This document shows, in pieces, positions 9,319-18,595 of a DNA stretch of 64,000 bases; within the stretch, counting starts at the first letter, position 1, and each line of letters opens with the position of its first letter. Where the stretch lies: NCBI RefSeq assembly GCF_016065055.1, contig NZ_CP065856.1:3781836-3845835 (forward strand), read 5' to 3'. Under the pieces are notes generated by a model. It was not told the DNA's origin and ran no database searches. It saw nothing but the letters and a program-made list of their open reading frames with translations. The position numbers and the translations under genes are program-made. This DNA is from Halosimplex litoreum (GTDB lineage Archaea > Halobacteriota > Halobacteria > Halobacteriales > Haloarculaceae).

Positions 9319-10754
9319 GCGGCGCCGACTCGGCGACGCCGAACCGCCGCGGCGGCCTCTCGACGCGCCTGCTCGTCCGGATGATCCGCGAGGAGTGGCG
9401 CCTGCAGGCGGAGCTGTTCGGCGACCGCTTCGCCGCGTTCCCGCTCGTCGTCGCCCTCTTCGCGGCCCTCGGTGTCTGGCTGCTGACGGTCGCAGGCACC
9501 TCTATCGAAGCCGTCGCTGCCGGGCTGCACGGGCTGGTCTTCTTCTTCGGCCTCCAGGTCGGGACCATCGGCCTCGTCGGTCGGGACGCGCTGCGGGACG
9601 TGCTGGGCGACGTGACGCTGCTCGTATTCTCGGCGCGGACGCTCCCGGTCACCTGGCGGCGCCTGCTCGGGGTCTTCGTCGTCAAGGACCTGCTGTACTA
9701 CTCCGGTCTGTTCCTCGTACCGATGGCGGTCGGCTACGCCGCCGTCGCGCTCTCGGCGGGCCAGTCCCCCGGCAGCGTCGCGCTGCTGTGGCTGACGACG
9801 ACCGGCGCGTTCGCGCTGGGCGTCGGGACGAGCCTCACGCTCACCGGCGTCGGCACCCGGAGCAGGGCGGCCGTGCTCGCGCTCGTCCTCGCGGTCGCCG
9901 CGGGGATACTCACGGGGCGGCTCGACGCCGTCGCGTTCTCGCCGTACGGCTTCTACCTCGACCCGTCGCTCCGGTCGGCGGCGCTCGGGTTCGGTCCCGC
10001 GGCCGCGCTCGCCGCGGCCGGGCCGCTGGCGTTCCAGCCGGTCGAGAGCGGCGGCGCGCGGTCGGCGCCCCAGCGGTACGAGCGCGTTCGATCGGCGATC
10101 CGCGACGGCGACGGGGTCGCGACGCGGACGCTGCTCGAGGTCGCCCGCTCGTCGGGTTCGGTCTGGAAAGTGCTGTTCTCGATGGGCGTGCTGTTCGGCG
10201 TCACCGTCCTGCTCGTCCGCGAGGTCGCGCGGGCGACGACGCTGGCGCCCTCCTACGGCATCGCCGTCGGCACGCTGCTCGGGCTGGGCGCTTTCACCAC
10301 CTACAGCTGGGTGACGCAGTTCGACACGGCCGAGGAGTACCTGCGCCTGCCGCTGTCGTTGTCGACCGCGTTCGCGGGCAAACGGACGGCCTTTCTCGCC
10401 CTCTCCGTGCCCGCCGGACTGGTCTATCTCCTCGGCTCACTGGTCTGGCTCTCGCCGACCCAGGTCGCGGTCGGCGCGGTCGTCTTCCCGCTGGTGGCGG
10501 TCTACGTCTTCGGCGTCACGGCCTACGTCACCGGCTTCGCGCCGAACGAACTACTCTTCGACACGCCGCTGTTCGTCGCCTTCGGCGCGGCGCTGGCCGC
10601 CGTCGCCGTCCCGCTGGTCGTCGCCGCGCTCGCATACACCGAGGCACCCGCGCTCGCGGTCGGCGTCTCCGCCGGCGTCTCGCTCGTCGCCGCCGCCGTC
10701 GGGGTCGCTCTCTCCGAGCGCGCCGGGCCGCGCTGGCAGCGGAAGCTGCGCTGA
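9315..10754 (+). CDS. ABC transporter permease, polytopic
   Basis: This 479-residue integral membrane protein is coupled by a 4-base overlap to its ATPase. Hydrophobic analysis by eye gives about ten to twelve helices, for example [37 protein letters not shown] and a long run of helices from residue 285 to the end. A soluble loop carrying a basic patch lies near residues 250-275. I recognise no substrate-defining motif. Family resemblance is to haloarchaeal ABC-2-like permeases without the large external domain seen in the pair at 919-4210. Confidence 0.85.
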   Translation: MSGADSATPNRRGGLSTRLLVRMIREEWRLQAELFGDRFAAFPLVVALFAALGVWLLTVAGTSIEAVAAGLHGLVFFFGLQVGTIGLVGRDALRDVLGDVTLLVFSARTLPVTWRRLLGVFVVKDLLYYSGLFLVPMAVGYAAVALSAGQSPGSVALLWLTTTGAFALGVGTSLTLTGVGTRSRAAVLALVLAVAAGILTGRLDAVAFSPYGFYLDPSLRSAALGFGPAAALAAAGPLAFQPVESGGARSAPQRYERVRSAIRDGDGVATRTLLEVARSSGSVWKVLFSMGVLFGVTVLLVREVARATTLAPSYGIAVGTLLGLGAFTTYSWVTQFDTAEEYLRLPLSLSTAFAGKRTAFLALSVPAGLVYLLGSLVWLSPTQVAVGAVVFPLVAVYVFGVTAYVTGFAPNELLFDTPLFVAFGAALAAVAVPLVVAALAYTEAPALAVGVSAGVSLVAAAVGVALSERAGPRWQRKLR

Positions 10755-10794
10755 GCGGTCCTCGTCACCGACCGCCGCCCGCTCCCCTGGACCG

Positions 10795-10808
10795 CCCCCC
10801 TTTTGCCC
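10795..10808 (+). promoter_or_regulatory. T-rich promoter element
   Basis: A CCTTTTGCC element lies about 33-40 bases before the ATG at 10839. It is the only T-run in the 84-base gap after the ABC permease gene and is the likely TATA-like box for the HAD phosphatase gene. Confidence 0.35.
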
Positions 10809-10838
10809 CGAGGGTCCCTATCGCCGGCCGAGAACCGA

Positions 10839-11651
10839 ATGTCCACCGAACCCGACTCCGAGCGCCCGTTCGACGGGATCCGCGGCGTCGTCCTCGACCT
10901 CGACGGGACGGTCTACCGCGGCGACGGCGTCCTCCCCGGCGTCGCCGAGGCGGTCGCAGCCCTCCGAGACGAGGGGATCGCCGTCTGCTTCTGCTCGAAC
11001 AACCCGACGAAGACGCCCGTCGAGTACGTCGACCGCCTCGACGGGATGGCCATCGAGGCCGACGAATCGGAGATCCTCCCCGCCTCGACGGTCACCCGCG
11101 ATTTCCTCCGCGACCACCATCCGGCGGAGCCGACCTACCTCCTCGGATCGGACTCGCTGGGCGAGTACCTCCGCGAGTCCGGCCAACGGCTCGTCGACGA
11201 CCCGCGAGAGGCCGACGTCTTCGTCGCCTCGTGGGACGAGCGGTTCGACTACGACGACATGTGCGAGGCTCTCGCCGGGGTCGACGAGGTGACGACCTTC
11301 CTCGGGACCGACCCCGATCGGACGATCCCGACGGCCGAGGGGCTGGTCCCCGGGTCCGGCGCGGTGATCGGCGCCGTCGCCCGCACGGTGGGCCGCGAGC
11401 CCGATCGAGTGCTCGGCAAGCCCTCGCCCGAAGCCGCCGAAGACGCCCTCGCTCGGCTGGGCGTCCCGGCCGAGGACTGTCTCGTCGTCGGCGACCGCCT
11501 CGACACGGATCTGCGGATGGGCGCCGACCACGGGATGCGTACGGCGTTGGTGTTGACCGGCGTCTCGACTCGGACCGACGCCGCCGACAGCGACGTCGAC
11601 CCCGACGCCGTCCTCGATTCGCTGGCGGATCTGCCCGCGTTACTGGAGTGA
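10839..11651 (+). CDS. HAD-IIA family sugar/nucleotide phosphatase (NagD-like)
   Basis: This 270-residue haloacid-dehalogenase hydrolase has motif [12 protein letters not shown] (Asp20 and Asp22), motif [11 protein letters not shown], a class IIA cap inserted between motifs II and III, motif III Lys in LGKPSPEA, and motif [15 protein letters not shown]. These match NagD/4-nitrophenylphosphatase-like enzymes, cytoplasmic phosphatases acting on small phosphorylated metabolites. The exact substrate is not readable. The ATG at 10839 is favoured over one 36 bases upstream by the acidic MSTEPDSE start typical of haloarchaea and the T-rich promoter in front of it. Confidence 0.9.
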   Translation: MSTEPDSERPFDGIRGVVLDLDGTVYRGDGVLPGVAEAVAALRDEGIAVCFCSNNPTKTPVEYVDRLDGMAIEADESEILPASTVTRDFLRDHHPAEPTYLLGSDSLGEYLRESGQRLVDDPREADVFVASWDERFDYDDMCEALAGVDEVTTFLGTDPDRTIPTAEGLVPGSGAVIGAVARTVGREPDRVLGKPSPEAAEDALARLGVPAEDCLVVGDRLDTDLRMGADHGMRTALVLTGVSTRTDAADSDVDPDAVLDSLADLPALLE

Positions 11652-11770
11652 GCGCGAGCGGGTCGCTGGCGGCCGCTCCGAGCGTTTCGGGTCCCGATTC
11701 CGACAGGTCGAGATACGCTTATACTGTCGCGAGACTAAGGTGTAGGCGAACTCAGTGGGGGTTCATTACC

Positions 11771-12361
11771 ATGACAGGCAAGAAGCTACTGCTCATCACC
11801 GGCGACTTCGGGGAGGACTACGAGGTAATGGTACCGTTCCAGGCGCTCCAGGCGGTCGGTCACGAGGTCGACGCCGTCTGTCCCGACAAGGAGGCGGGCG
11901 AGACGGTCAAGACCGCGGTCCACGACTTCCGGGGCGACCAGACGTATCTCGAAGAGCGGGGCCACGACTTCGAGTTGACGGCGACGCTCGACGAGGTCGA
12001 CCCCGCCGACTACGACGGACTCGTCCTCCCGGGCGGGCGCGCCCCGGAGTACATCCGCAACTACGACGAAGTGGTCGACGCCGTCGAGCACTTCTTCGCC
12101 GAGGACAAGCCCGTGGCCGCCATCTGCCACGCGACGCAGATCCTCGTCGCCGCCGACGCCGTCGCGGGGCGGACCTGCACCGCCTACCCCGCGCTGGAGG
12201 CCGACGTGCGCGCCAACGGCGGCGAGTGGGCCGAGGGCGTCGTCACCGACGGCAACCTCGTCACCGCCCAGGCGTGGCCGGATCATCCGGGATGGATCGC
12301 CGCGTTCCTCGACGTGCTCGGCACGGACATCCAGCACGGTGAGCCGCTCACCGCGGACTGA
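11771..12361 (+). CDS. DJ-1/PfpI family protein
   Basis: This 196-residue protein has the class I glutamine-amidotransferase-like fold. The nucleophile elbow is AAICHATQ, with Cys119 and His120. Glu15 in DFGEDYE sits where DJ-1 proteins have the acid that lowers the cysteine pKa. GGRAPEYIR forms the adjacent loop. Members act as glyoxalase III/deglycase-type hydrolases or chaperones; which applies here is open. A stretch with a TATA-like CGCTTATACTG about 50 bases upstream may be the promoter. It is convergent with the sugar dehydrogenase gene, with only 34 bases between the stops. Confidence 0.92.
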   Translation: MTGKKLLLITGDFGEDYEVMVPFQALQAVGHEVDAVCPDKEAGETVKTAVHDFRGDQTYLEERGHDFELTATLDEVDPADYDGLVLPGGRAPEYIRNYDEVVDAVEHFFAEDKPVAAICHATQILVAADAVAGRTCTAYPALEADVRANGGEWAEGVVTDGNLVTAQAWPDHPGWIAAFLDVLGTDIQHGEPLTAD

Positions 12362-12395
12362 CCGCGACCCGCTCACCGACCGTTTCTCTCGGAAG

Positions 12396-13874
12396 CTACG
12401 CACCCGTCAGTCGGTACACGGCGCCGCTCTCGCCGGATACCTGTCCGCTCGCGCTCGTACAGACGAACAGCTCCCCCGCCGGATTCCGGCCGAACGAGAG
12501 CACCATCGGGCCGAACTGTTCGTCCGACTCGACCGACACCGTCGTCGTCGGCCACAGCCCCTCGTCGGTCTCGCGGGCGGCGAACAGCCGTCCGCCGGCC
12601 CGCCAGTCGGCGAAGAGATAGCGGCCGCGGAGGCCGGGTATCGCGTCGCCGTCGTAGAGATAGCCGCCGACGACGGCGATCCCGCTCACGTCTGCGCCGC
12701 CGTGGGGATACTCGATCACGGGGTCCCGGAGTGGCCGACCGCGTGGACTCTCGTCCGGACAGTCGTCGGCCCGGAAACAGTGCGTCCCCTCTTTTACGTT
12801 CCAGCCGTAGTTACCACCGCGCTCGACGACCGAGACCTCCTCCCAGGCGCCCTGGCCCACGTCGCCGACGAACAGCCGGCCGTCGGGTCCGAAGGAGAAC
12901 CGCCAGGGGTTCCGGAAGCCCCAGGCGTACTGCTCGTCGAGACCGTCGCTCCCCACGAGCGGGTTGTCGTCGGGGATCGCGTAGTTTCGGGCCGGTCCGT
13001 CCGAGCCAGCGGTATCGCCGCCGCCGTCTCCGCCCGTCGGCGTCCCCGTCGTGGCGTCGGTGTCCACGTCGATCCGGAGCATGCTCCCGAGCAGGTTCTC
13101 GGTGACGTCCTGGCCGTTGCCGCCGTCGACGGCGTCGTACCAGTCGGAGACGTGACCCGCACCCTGGTCGTTCGAGCGACCGCCGTCGCCGGTCGCGACG
13201 TAGAGGTAGCCGTCCGGGCCGAAGGCGATCGCGCCGGCGTTGTGGTTGCCCTGCGGCTCGGCGACCTCCATGACTACCCGCTCGGACTCGGGGTCGGCGG
13301 TCGCCGCACCCGGCTCGGCGCGAAACTCCGAGAGGACGAACGTGTGAGAGAAGTCGCCGGGCACCCACTCGCGGGCCGGCGCGCTGTAGCGGACGAAAAA
13401 CCGGCCGTTGTCGGCGAACTTCGGGTGGAAGGCGAGTCCGAGCAGCCCTTGCTCGCTGTAGCCGCTCACGTCGACCATCCGGTCGGACACGTCGAGGAAC
13501 GGCTCCTCGCGCAGGCTCCCGTCCTCCTGGAGGTAGATCTGGCCGGCCTGGTCGACGATAAATCGCCGACCCTCCCGAGGGATCGCGAGCGCCAACGGGG
13601 ACGTGAACCCCGAAGCGACCCGTTCGGCCCGGACGGTCAGGTCTTCGAACGCCGCCGTCCCGGCGGCCGTCCCGTCTCCGTCGGCGGTCGCCGTCCGGCC
13701 GCCCGGGGCGTCGGTCGTCGCCGGCGATCCGTCCGTCGCGGTGCCGTCGGGACTCGACGGGTCACCCCCCGCCCCGTCGCCGTTCGAGTCGCTTCCACAG
13801 CCCGCCAGACCACCGGTCAGTGCCAGTCCGCTCACCGCGAGCGCGCGTCGTCGCGTCAGTCTCTCCTCGGTCAT
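12396..13874 (-). CDS. PQQ-type sugar dehydrogenase (GSDH family), Tat lipoprotein
   Basis: This 492-residue exported protein is of the glucose/sorbosone dehydrogenase six-bladed propeller family, which oxidises aldose sugars outside the membrane using PQQ. The N-terminus has a Tat motif (RRRALAVSG) and a lipobox ending in LAGC, then a low-complexity linker (about residues 25-85). The propeller follows, with LALAIPREGRRFIVDQAG, GLLGLAFHPKF, NHNAGAIAFGPDGYLYVATGDGG, EQYAWGFRNPWRF and VERGGNYGWN, all typical of the family. It would sit on the outer face anchored by lipid. Start chosen at the ATG giving the Tat signal. Whether this organism makes PQQ cannot be judged here. Confidence 0.93.
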   Translation of the reverse strand: MTEERLTRRRALAVSGLALTGGLAGCGSDSNGDGAGGDPSSPDGTATDGSPATTDAPGGRTATADGDGTAAGTAAFEDLTVRAERVASGFTSPLALAIPREGRRFIVDQAGQIYLQEDGSLREEPFLDVSDRMVDVSGYSEQGLLGLAFHPKFADNGRFFVRYSAPAREWVPGDFSHTFVLSEFRAEPGAATADPESERVVMEVAEPQGNHNAGAIAFGPDGYLYVATGDGGRSNDQGAGHVSDWYDAVDGGNGQDVTENLLGSMLRIDVDTDATTGTPTGGDGGGDTAGSDGPARNYAIPDDNPLVGSDGLDEQYAWGFRNPWRFSFGPDGRLFVGDVGQGAWEEVSVVERGGNYGWNVKEGTHCFRADDCPDESPRGRPLRDPVIEYPHGGADVSGIAVVGGYLYDGDAIPGLRGRYLFADWRAGGRLFAARETDEGLWPTTTVSVESDEQFGPMVLSFGRNPAGELFVCTSASGQVSGESGAVYRLTGA

Positions 13875-13965
13875 GGACCGACTTCGTGGTCCACTGATAG
13901 GAACCTTGGGTTCGCGACACCCGGTGGCGCGAATAAACGAGCAACTCGTTTGGAGATGTGAATCT

Positions 13966-13981
13966 CGAACCTTTTTTACTG
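13966..13981 (+). promoter_or_regulatory. leaderless promoter (BRE plus T-rich box)
   Basis: The sequence TCGAACCTTTTTTACT combines a BRE-like CGAAC with a T-rich box and ends about 21 bases before the ATG at 14002. The spacing fits a leaderless transcript for the MTH865-like gene. Confidence 0.5.
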
Positions 13982-14001
13982 CCTTACGGACATCTAGGGG
14001 T

Positions 14002-14253
14002 ATGGTTGACAGGCAAGACCTGCGCGAGCAGTTCACCGAGGCGTTCGAGGGCGCGGACTATCCGATCTCCAGTCCGATGGATCTGGTACCGGCGCTGCCG
14101 AACGGTCCGGGGACGAAGTTCGAGTCCGGCGACTTCTCCATGACGGCCATGGAGCTCAACACGAAGCTCGGCAGCGGCAACTTCCCCTACGACAGCGTCG
14201 ACGCGTTCGTCGACGACGTCATGGAGCAACTCGACGACCAGGACCTGCTCTGA
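14002..14253 (+). CDS. MTH865-like family protein
   Basis: This 83-residue acidic protein matches my recollection of the MTH865-like family: a short helical fold with an invariant core around PNGPGTKF, MTAMELNTKL and FPYDSVDAFVDDV. Family members are widespread in haloarchaea and methanogens and have a known structure, but no assigned function. No membrane segment or signal is present. It has its own promoter and runs convergent with the metal-dependent hydrolase gene, with 21 bases between the stops. Confidence 0.85.
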   Translation: MVDRQDLREQFTEAFEGADYPISSPMDLVPALPNGPGTKFESGDFSMTAMELNTKLGSGNFPYDSVDAFVDDVMEQLDDQDLL

Positions 14254-14274
14254 CTCGGGCGACGGGCACCTCCG

Positions 14275-14814
14275 CTATCCGCCGGTGACCAACACCGTCG
14301 CGACCGTCACCGCGACTCCGATCCCCAGCAGCAGGTAGTTCGCCACCGCGTTGTCCGCCCGAGTCAGCGATATCGTGTAGTGAGCGTCCGAGAGCGGCCG
14401 GAACGGTGTGATACCCATCGGCGTCAGCGCGTCGGCCAGCAGGTGCGAGGCGACCGCGAGCGACCCGAGGAGGAAGCCGAACGCCCCCAGCGCCGCCGTC
14501 CCGCCGGACGCGACCGCTACTGCCCACGTGACCGCGTCCCCGGACAGGAACGCTTGCTCGGCCGGGACCGCTCCCCCGACCGCGGCGCCGGCGGCACCGA
14601 CGGCGAGCCCGACGAGGACGAGGAATCCGACGGTGTGCGTGGGCCCGCGGTGTTCGACGAACGGGATCCGCTGGTCCACGTCTGGAAGCCCCGAGAGGGC
14701 GACGACGACGGCGCCGCCGACCAGCGCCGCGGCGTCGAACCCGGCGACCAGCAGCGCGCCGCCGACCGGTGCGTAGACGAGCAGCGCGGCCCCGTAGTGA
14801 CCCGTCTTGTACAT
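14275..14814 (-). CDS. membrane-bound metal-dependent hydrolase (YdjM/DUF457-like)
   Basis: This 179-residue membrane protein has about four to five helices. Residues with likely metal-binding roles are His7 in KTGHYGAALLVYAPVG, the LSGLPDVDQRIP motif and HRGPTHTVGF (His-Arg-Gly-x-Thr-His). The HRGxTH block is the hallmark of the YdjM/LexA-regulated membrane hydrolase family. The length is typical of haloarchaeal members. The substrate is unknown; phospholipid or other phosphoester hydrolysis has been proposed for the family. The gene is divergent from the peroxidase-related gene, with 98 bases between starts. Confidence 0.85.
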   Translation of the reverse strand: MYKTGHYGAALLVYAPVGGALLVAGFDAAALVGGAVVVALSGLPDVDQRIPFVEHRGPTHTVGFLVLVGLAVGAAGAAVGGAVPAEQAFLSGDAVTWAVAVASGGTAALGAFGFLLGSLAVASHLLADALTPMGITPFRPLSDAHYTISLTRADNAVANYLLLGIGVAVTVATVLVTGG

Positions 14815-14912
14815 CGTCGTGCGTAGCTGTGACCGCCACCGTACTTACGCTCTCGGGACGCTCCCCCCGTCGGCGCCCGAGCACTCAAGCCCGTTCCGGG
14901 CGGGGATCCGGT

Positions 14913-15479
14913 ATGAGCGACCCAGCGATGACGCGGTTCCCGGTCCCCGACGTGGACGAACTGCCCGACGACCTCCAAGAGCGCATCGCCGAGGAGGAGG
15001 CCGACGCTGGCTTCGTCCCGAACGTCTTCCTCGCGTACGCCTACCGGCCGTCGCAGTTCCGGGCCTTCTTCCAGTACTACGACGCGCTTGTCGAGCACAC
15101 CGAGCTGGACCGCGCCGAGATCGAGATGATAATCGTCGCCGTCAGCGGCGCCAACGACTGCCTGTACTGCAACGTCGCCCACGGCGCGCTCGCCCGGATC
15201 TACGCCGACGACCCCCAGATCGCCGAGCAACTGGCGAGCAACCACCGCACCGCGGACGTCTCCGAGGCGCGACGGGCGATGCTCGATTTCGCCGTGAAAC
15301 TGACCGAGAACCAAGCCGAGATCGGCGAAGACGACTTCGAACGGCTGCGCCAACACGGGTACTCGCAGCGGGCGATCTGGGACATCGGCAGTGTCACCGC
15401 CTTCTTCAACCTCTCCAACCGGATGGCCCACCTCGCGGACATGCGACCGAACGACGAGTTCTACGACCTCGGCCGCTGA
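14913..15479 (+). CDS. peroxidase-related AhpD-like protein
   Basis: This 188-residue protein of the carboxymuconolactone decarboxylase/AhpD superfamily carries the CxxCxxxH motif CLYCNVAH, which in AhpD-like enzymes is the redox-active disulfide and proton relay. The flanking MIIVAVSGANDC and YSQRAIWDIGSVTAFFNLSNRMAH match the uncharacterised peroxidase-related subfamily. It probably takes part in cytoplasmic peroxide or disulfide metabolism; its partners are unknown. The ATG at 14913 is preferred because upstream in-frame sequence is basic low-complexity. The iron/manganese regulator gene follows 94 bases later. Confidence 0.87.
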   Translation: MSDPAMTRFPVPDVDELPDDLQERIAEEEADAGFVPNVFLAYAYRPSQFRAFFQYYDALVEHTELDRAEIEMIIVAVSGANDCLYCNVAHGALARIYADDPQIAEQLASNHRTADVSEARRAMLDFAVKLTENQAEIGEDDFERLRQHGYSQRAIWDIGSVTAFFNLSNRMAHLADMRPNDEFYDLGR

Positions 15480-15550
15480 CGGCCACCCTGCGTCGCCGTC
15501 GTTACCGATCCGACCGATAGCGTGCCCGTTCGGTGCAACACCCTTAAGGA

Positions 15551-15564
15551 TTAGATGAGTCTAA
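15551..15564. promoter_or_regulatory. candidate DtxR/SirR operator (TTAGA-N4-TCTAA)
   Basis: TTAGATGAGTCTAA is a perfect 5-bp inverted repeat around 4 bases. It lies 10 bases before the ATG of the DtxR-family gene and overlaps the position where a leaderless transcript would start. DtxR-family boxes in bacteria commonly begin TTAG and end CTAA, so metal-dependent autoregulation is likely but inferred. A TTAAGGATTA stretch just upstream may be the TATA-like box. Confidence 0.5.
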
Positions 15565-15573
15565 ACTCGAACG

Positions 15574-16269
15574 ATGCTCAGCGCCAAGATGGAGGATTAC
15601 CTGAAGGCGATCTACGAGCTCCAGCGCGAGGGCGAGGAGCCGGTCGCCACCTCGCACATCGCGGAGTTGCTGGACGTGACGGCGCCGACGGCGACCAGCA
15701 TGATGGAGAAGCTGGAGGACCGGGGGCTCGTGGAGCGCGAGAAGTACAAGGGCGTCCGGCTGACGCCCGAGGGGGAGACCGTGGCGCTGGAAGTGGTCCG
15801 TCACCACCGGCTGCTGGAGACGTATCTCACCGAGGAGCTGGGCTACGACTGGGCGGAGGTCCACGACGAGGCCGACCGGCTCGAACACCACATCAGCGAG
15901 ACCTTCGAGCGACGAGTCGCCGAGATGCTCGACGACCCGACCGTCGACCCCCACGGCGACCCGATACCGACCGACGCCCTCGACCCCGTCGACGAGACCG
16001 CAGGCGAGACGCTCGACGACTGCGCCGAGGGCGAGACTGTCGTCGTCCGGCGGGTCCGCGACCGCGACTCCGAGGAACTGGCCTACCTCGACGAGGCCGG
16101 CATCACGCCCGGAACCGAACTCGTCGTCGAGGAGGTCGCACCCATCGGGATGGTGACCGTCGCGCTCGCCGAAGCCGGGGGGACCGTCTCGCTGCCGGAG
16201 GGCGTCGCCGGGACCATCTTCGTCGGCGCACCGGAGGAGCCGACCGAGAGCGCGAGCGGCGCGGCCTGA
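15574..16269 (+). CDS. DtxR/MntR-family metal-dependent transcriptional regulator
   Basis: This 231-residue cytoplasmic repressor has an N-terminal winged helix (about residues 1-62, MEDYLKAIYELQ and VTAPTATSMMEKLEDRGLV), a dimerisation and metal-binding domain (about 63-140, with RHHRLLETYL and DRLEHHIS supplying His/Glu ligands), and a C-terminal FeoA/SH3-like domain (about 150-225, ending VAGTIFVGA). This three-domain layout is that of SirR/IdeR-type regulators, which in haloarchaea control iron or manganese genes. Which metal is sensed is not readable. The palindrome in its promoter suggests autoregulation. Confidence 0.93.
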   Translation: MLSAKMEDYLKAIYELQREGEEPVATSHIAELLDVTAPTATSMMEKLEDRGLVEREKYKGVRLTPEGETVALEVVRHHRLLETYLTEELGYDWAEVHDEADRLEHHISETFERRVAEMLDDPTVDPHGDPIPTDALDPVDETAGETLDDCAEGETVVVRRVRDRDSEELAYLDEAGITPGTELVVEEVAPIGMVTVALAEAGGTVSLPEGVAGTIFVGAPEEPTESASGAA

Positions 16270-16307
16270 GTCGGGTCGCGCCCCAACCCGATCGACCCGT
16301 CGATCGG

Positions 16308-16325
16308 CCGAAACCATTTCTCTCG
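16308..16325 (+). promoter_or_regulatory. leaderless promoter (BRE CGAAAC plus T-rich box)
   Basis: CCGAAACCATTTCTC provides a BRE-like CGAAAC and a following T-rich element about 25-30 bases before the ATG at 16345, the usual haloarchaeal arrangement for a leaderless transcript. Confidence 0.45.
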
Positions 16326-16344
16326 TGGCCTGCTCAGTGGGCGT

Positions 16345-16941
16345 ATGCGCGACCTCGACGACACCGACCGGACGATCCTCGACCTCCTGCTTGACGACGC
16401 GCGTCGCTCCTGGCGCGACATCGCCGACGCCGTCGACCTGTCGCCGCCGGCGGTCGCCGACCGCGTCGAACGCCTCGAAGACGTGGGCGTCATCCGCGGG
16501 TTCACACTCGACGTCGACCGCTCGAAGCTCCGCGAGGGCGCGCCCGTTCTGGTGACGCTGAACGTGACCCCCCGAGCGGCATCGGCGGTCGCCGACGCGC
16601 TGGGCGAGGCCGACCCCGTCGAGCACGTCTTCACCACCGCCGAGGAGCGCGTCGTCTTCACCGCCACCGTCCCCGAGGGCGACGTGCTCTCGCTGCTCGA
16701 ATCGACGGTCGTGATGGATGACGTGCGCGACTACGAGGTGTCGTTGCTGTCGGATCGGTCGTGGAATCCCTCCGTCGCCGAGGCCGAACTCGCGCTGACC
16801 TGCGACGAGTGCGGCAACACCGTCACCCCCGAGGGCGAGAGCCGCGAACTCGACGGCGAGACCTACCACTTCTGCTGTGAGTCCTGCGAGGGTTCCTTCG
16901 TCGAGATGTACGAGGAACTACGAGCGGGCGCCGAAGGCTGA
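16345..16941 (+). CDS. Lrp/AsnC regulator with C-terminal TRASH metal-binding domain
   Basis: This 198-residue regulator has an Lrp-type helix-turn-helix (about residues 3-50, DDTDRTILDLLLDDAR and LSPPAVADRVERL), a RAM-like dimerisation domain (about 65-135), and a TRASH domain (about 150-190) with Cys153, Cys156, Cys177, Cys178 and Cys181. In Halobacterium a protein of the same build (VNG1179C) is a copper-responsive regulator of a copper-efflux ATPase. A CopA gene lies 2.2 kb downstream in this window, which supports the same role here. The assignment as a copper sensor is inference from family and context. Confidence 0.9.
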   Translation: MRDLDDTDRTILDLLLDDARRSWRDIADAVDLSPPAVADRVERLEDVGVIRGFTLDVDRSKLREGAPVLVTLNVTPRAASAVADALGEADPVEHVFTTAEERVVFTATVPEGDVLSLLESTVVMDDVRDYEVSLLSDRSWNPSVAEAELALTCDECGNTVTPEGESRELDGETYHFCCESCEGSFVEMYEELRAGAEG

Positions 16942-16962
16942 TTCGAGTCGTTCGGTCCGCTC

Positions 16963-18105
16963 TCAGCGTCGCGCGAGTCGGACGACGTGCTCCTCACCGG
17001 TCGCGACCGTCTCGACGCGCTCGAAGGCGGCGAGCGAACCGTCGAGATCGAGCGCGCGGTGGTGGACGACCCAGCAGCGGCCGCCGCTCGCGAGCACGTC
17101 GGCCGCGCCGCGGAACAGATCTGCGAGCACGCCGTGCCCGGCGTGCGTCGGCGGATTGCAGCAGACGGTGTCGAACCTCCGGTCGGCGACGCCGGCGGTG
17201 CAGTCGGCGGTTACGACCCGACCGTCGACGCCGCTCGCGGCGAGCGTCCGCTCGGCGGCCGCGGTCGCGAGCGCGTCGTCGTCGGTCGCCCACACGTCGC
17301 AGTCGGCGACCCGACCCGCGTAGGCCGCGAGCGGGCCGTAGCCGCAGCACAGATCCAGCACCCTGTCGCCGTCCGCGACCGTCGCGGTCTCCGCGAGCAG
17401 GCGCGTCCCGCGGTCGAGTTCGCCGGCCGCGAACAGTCCCGGTGCGGTGGCGAACGTCAGGTCGACCCCGGCGACGGTCGTCTCGATCCGGCCGAACGGT
17501 GGGTCGGGGCGGCCACCGTCGGCGCTCCGCGATCCGGTCGCGCGCAGGAGCGTCCAGCCGCTGCGTTCGGCGGCCGCCTCGACGGTCGCCGCGGCACCGG
17601 CGAGGGCGTCCTCGTATCGTCCGAGTCCCGCCTCGGGCTTCGCGGCGAGATAGAGGGTGCCGTCGCTCGCGAGCGACGCGAGCGCGGAGCGGAGACGACG
17701 GATCCCCACCTCGATCGGGGTGTACGGTTCGGGAACGAAAGCGACGGTGTCGAACTCGCGGGCGACCGGACCGTCGACCGAGGCGAGACCGGTCGCGAGT
17801 TCGACGGTCGCGTCGACGTCGTTCTCGGCGGTGTTGCGCTCGCAGCGCGCCGCCGCACGAGCGCTGGGAGTCGACATCTCGACTCGCTCGGCGCGTTCGG
17901 CGAGGACGACCCCGACGACGCCGTAGCGAGCGCCGACCGTCCGGAGTCGGCCGCAGTCGCGGTCCCACAGGGCTTCGAGCGCGAGCAGCTCGCCGGGGCA
18001 GAACGAGTCGGCATCGGGGACGCCATCGGCGGTGTGGAACGTGAACCGGTCCGGGCCGGCGTCGGTGCGCGAGCCGAGGACGAGCGGCTCCCGGCGGGCG
18101 GTCAT
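16963..18105 (-). CDS. class I SAM-dependent methyltransferase (RsmC-like, two-domain)
   Basis: This 380-residue protein has an N-terminal half that looks like a degenerate methyltransferase fold and a C-terminal half with an active core: [18 protein letters not shown] (SAM-binding motif I) and CCNPPTHAG, an NPPxH motif of the kind used by N-methyltransferases acting on RNA bases. This arrangement resembles RsmC/RlmG 16S/23S rRNA guanine N2-methyltransferases, but archaeal substrates may differ. Start chosen at the ATG at 18105; the frame stays open upstream without family-like sequence. It is convergent with the Lrp/TRASH gene, with 21 bases between stops. Confidence 0.85.
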   Translation of the reverse strand: MTARREPLVLGSRTDAGPDRFTFHTADGVPDADSFCPGELLALEALWDRDCGRLRTVGARYGVVGVVLAERAERVEMSTPSARAAARCERNTAENDVDATVELATGLASVDGPVAREFDTVAFVPEPYTPIEVGIRRLRSALASLASDGTLYLAAKPEAGLGRYEDALAGAAATVEAAAERSGWTLLRATGSRSADGGRPDPPFGRIETTVAGVDLTFATAPGLFAAGELDRGTRLLAETATVADGDRVLDLCCGYGPLAAYAGRVADCDVWATDDDALATAAAERTLAASGVDGRVVTADCTAGVADRRFDTVCCNPPTHAGHGVLADLFRGAADVLASGGRCWVVHHRALDLDGSLAAFERVETVATGEEHVVRLARR

Positions 18106-18595
18106 CGGGACCCCTCCGAGGCGTGTGGCCTCCGTCGAGTGCGGGCGGTGAGGTGGTCGTCGGGACTGTGCGGTCGCGGGCGTGTGTGGCGTGGCATTCG
18201 GATGGTCGGCAGGGCTGGCGTTCGTCGACCGACTCGGAGCCGCGCCTCCGGACGTGACGTGCCGAGAAGACACCCACCGCTGTCCGCAAGCGCGACCTCG
18301 GGTGCCGAAAGCGCGACCGGGCGGAGAGAAGACGCGCCAGACAGCGACTCCGACACGCATCCGCCCGGCCCACAGCCGGCGAGCCGGTCGAGCCCGCCCC
18401 GCCCGCGTGACCGCCGCTGCCGTCGACGGTCTACGCGAATCGGAGGGCGCGGCCCGACCTCGGGCCGTTGTCCATCCTGTCCCGTCGTTTCCGGGCGTCC
18501 TACTAAGGCGTTTCCGTGGCGTGGGACTCCATCGCAGGTGCGGTCCGGTTCCGGACTGGGGGAACACGTATGCGCCCCCCGGCTGACCGACCGAC
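18106..18595. other. 490-bp gap with no convincing gene
   Basis: Open frames exist on both strands because of high GC, but none has acidic haloarchaeal composition or a recognisable domain. The stretch lies between the divergent starts of the methyltransferase and the GNAT gene and should hold both promoters. I see no repeat or RNA-like structure that stands out. Confidence 0.5.

Noticed and set aside
9395..11770. Very long open frame continuing upstream of the DJ-1 gene on the plus strand
   Set aside because: The upstream part is Arg/Pro-rich and overlaps the ABC permease and HAD genes in another frame; only the end from 11771 encodes a protein family.
18182..18586. 134-codon frame between the methyltransferase and GNAT genes
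   Set aside because: Basic, Pro/Arg-rich composition unlike haloarchaeal proteins and no recognisable family.
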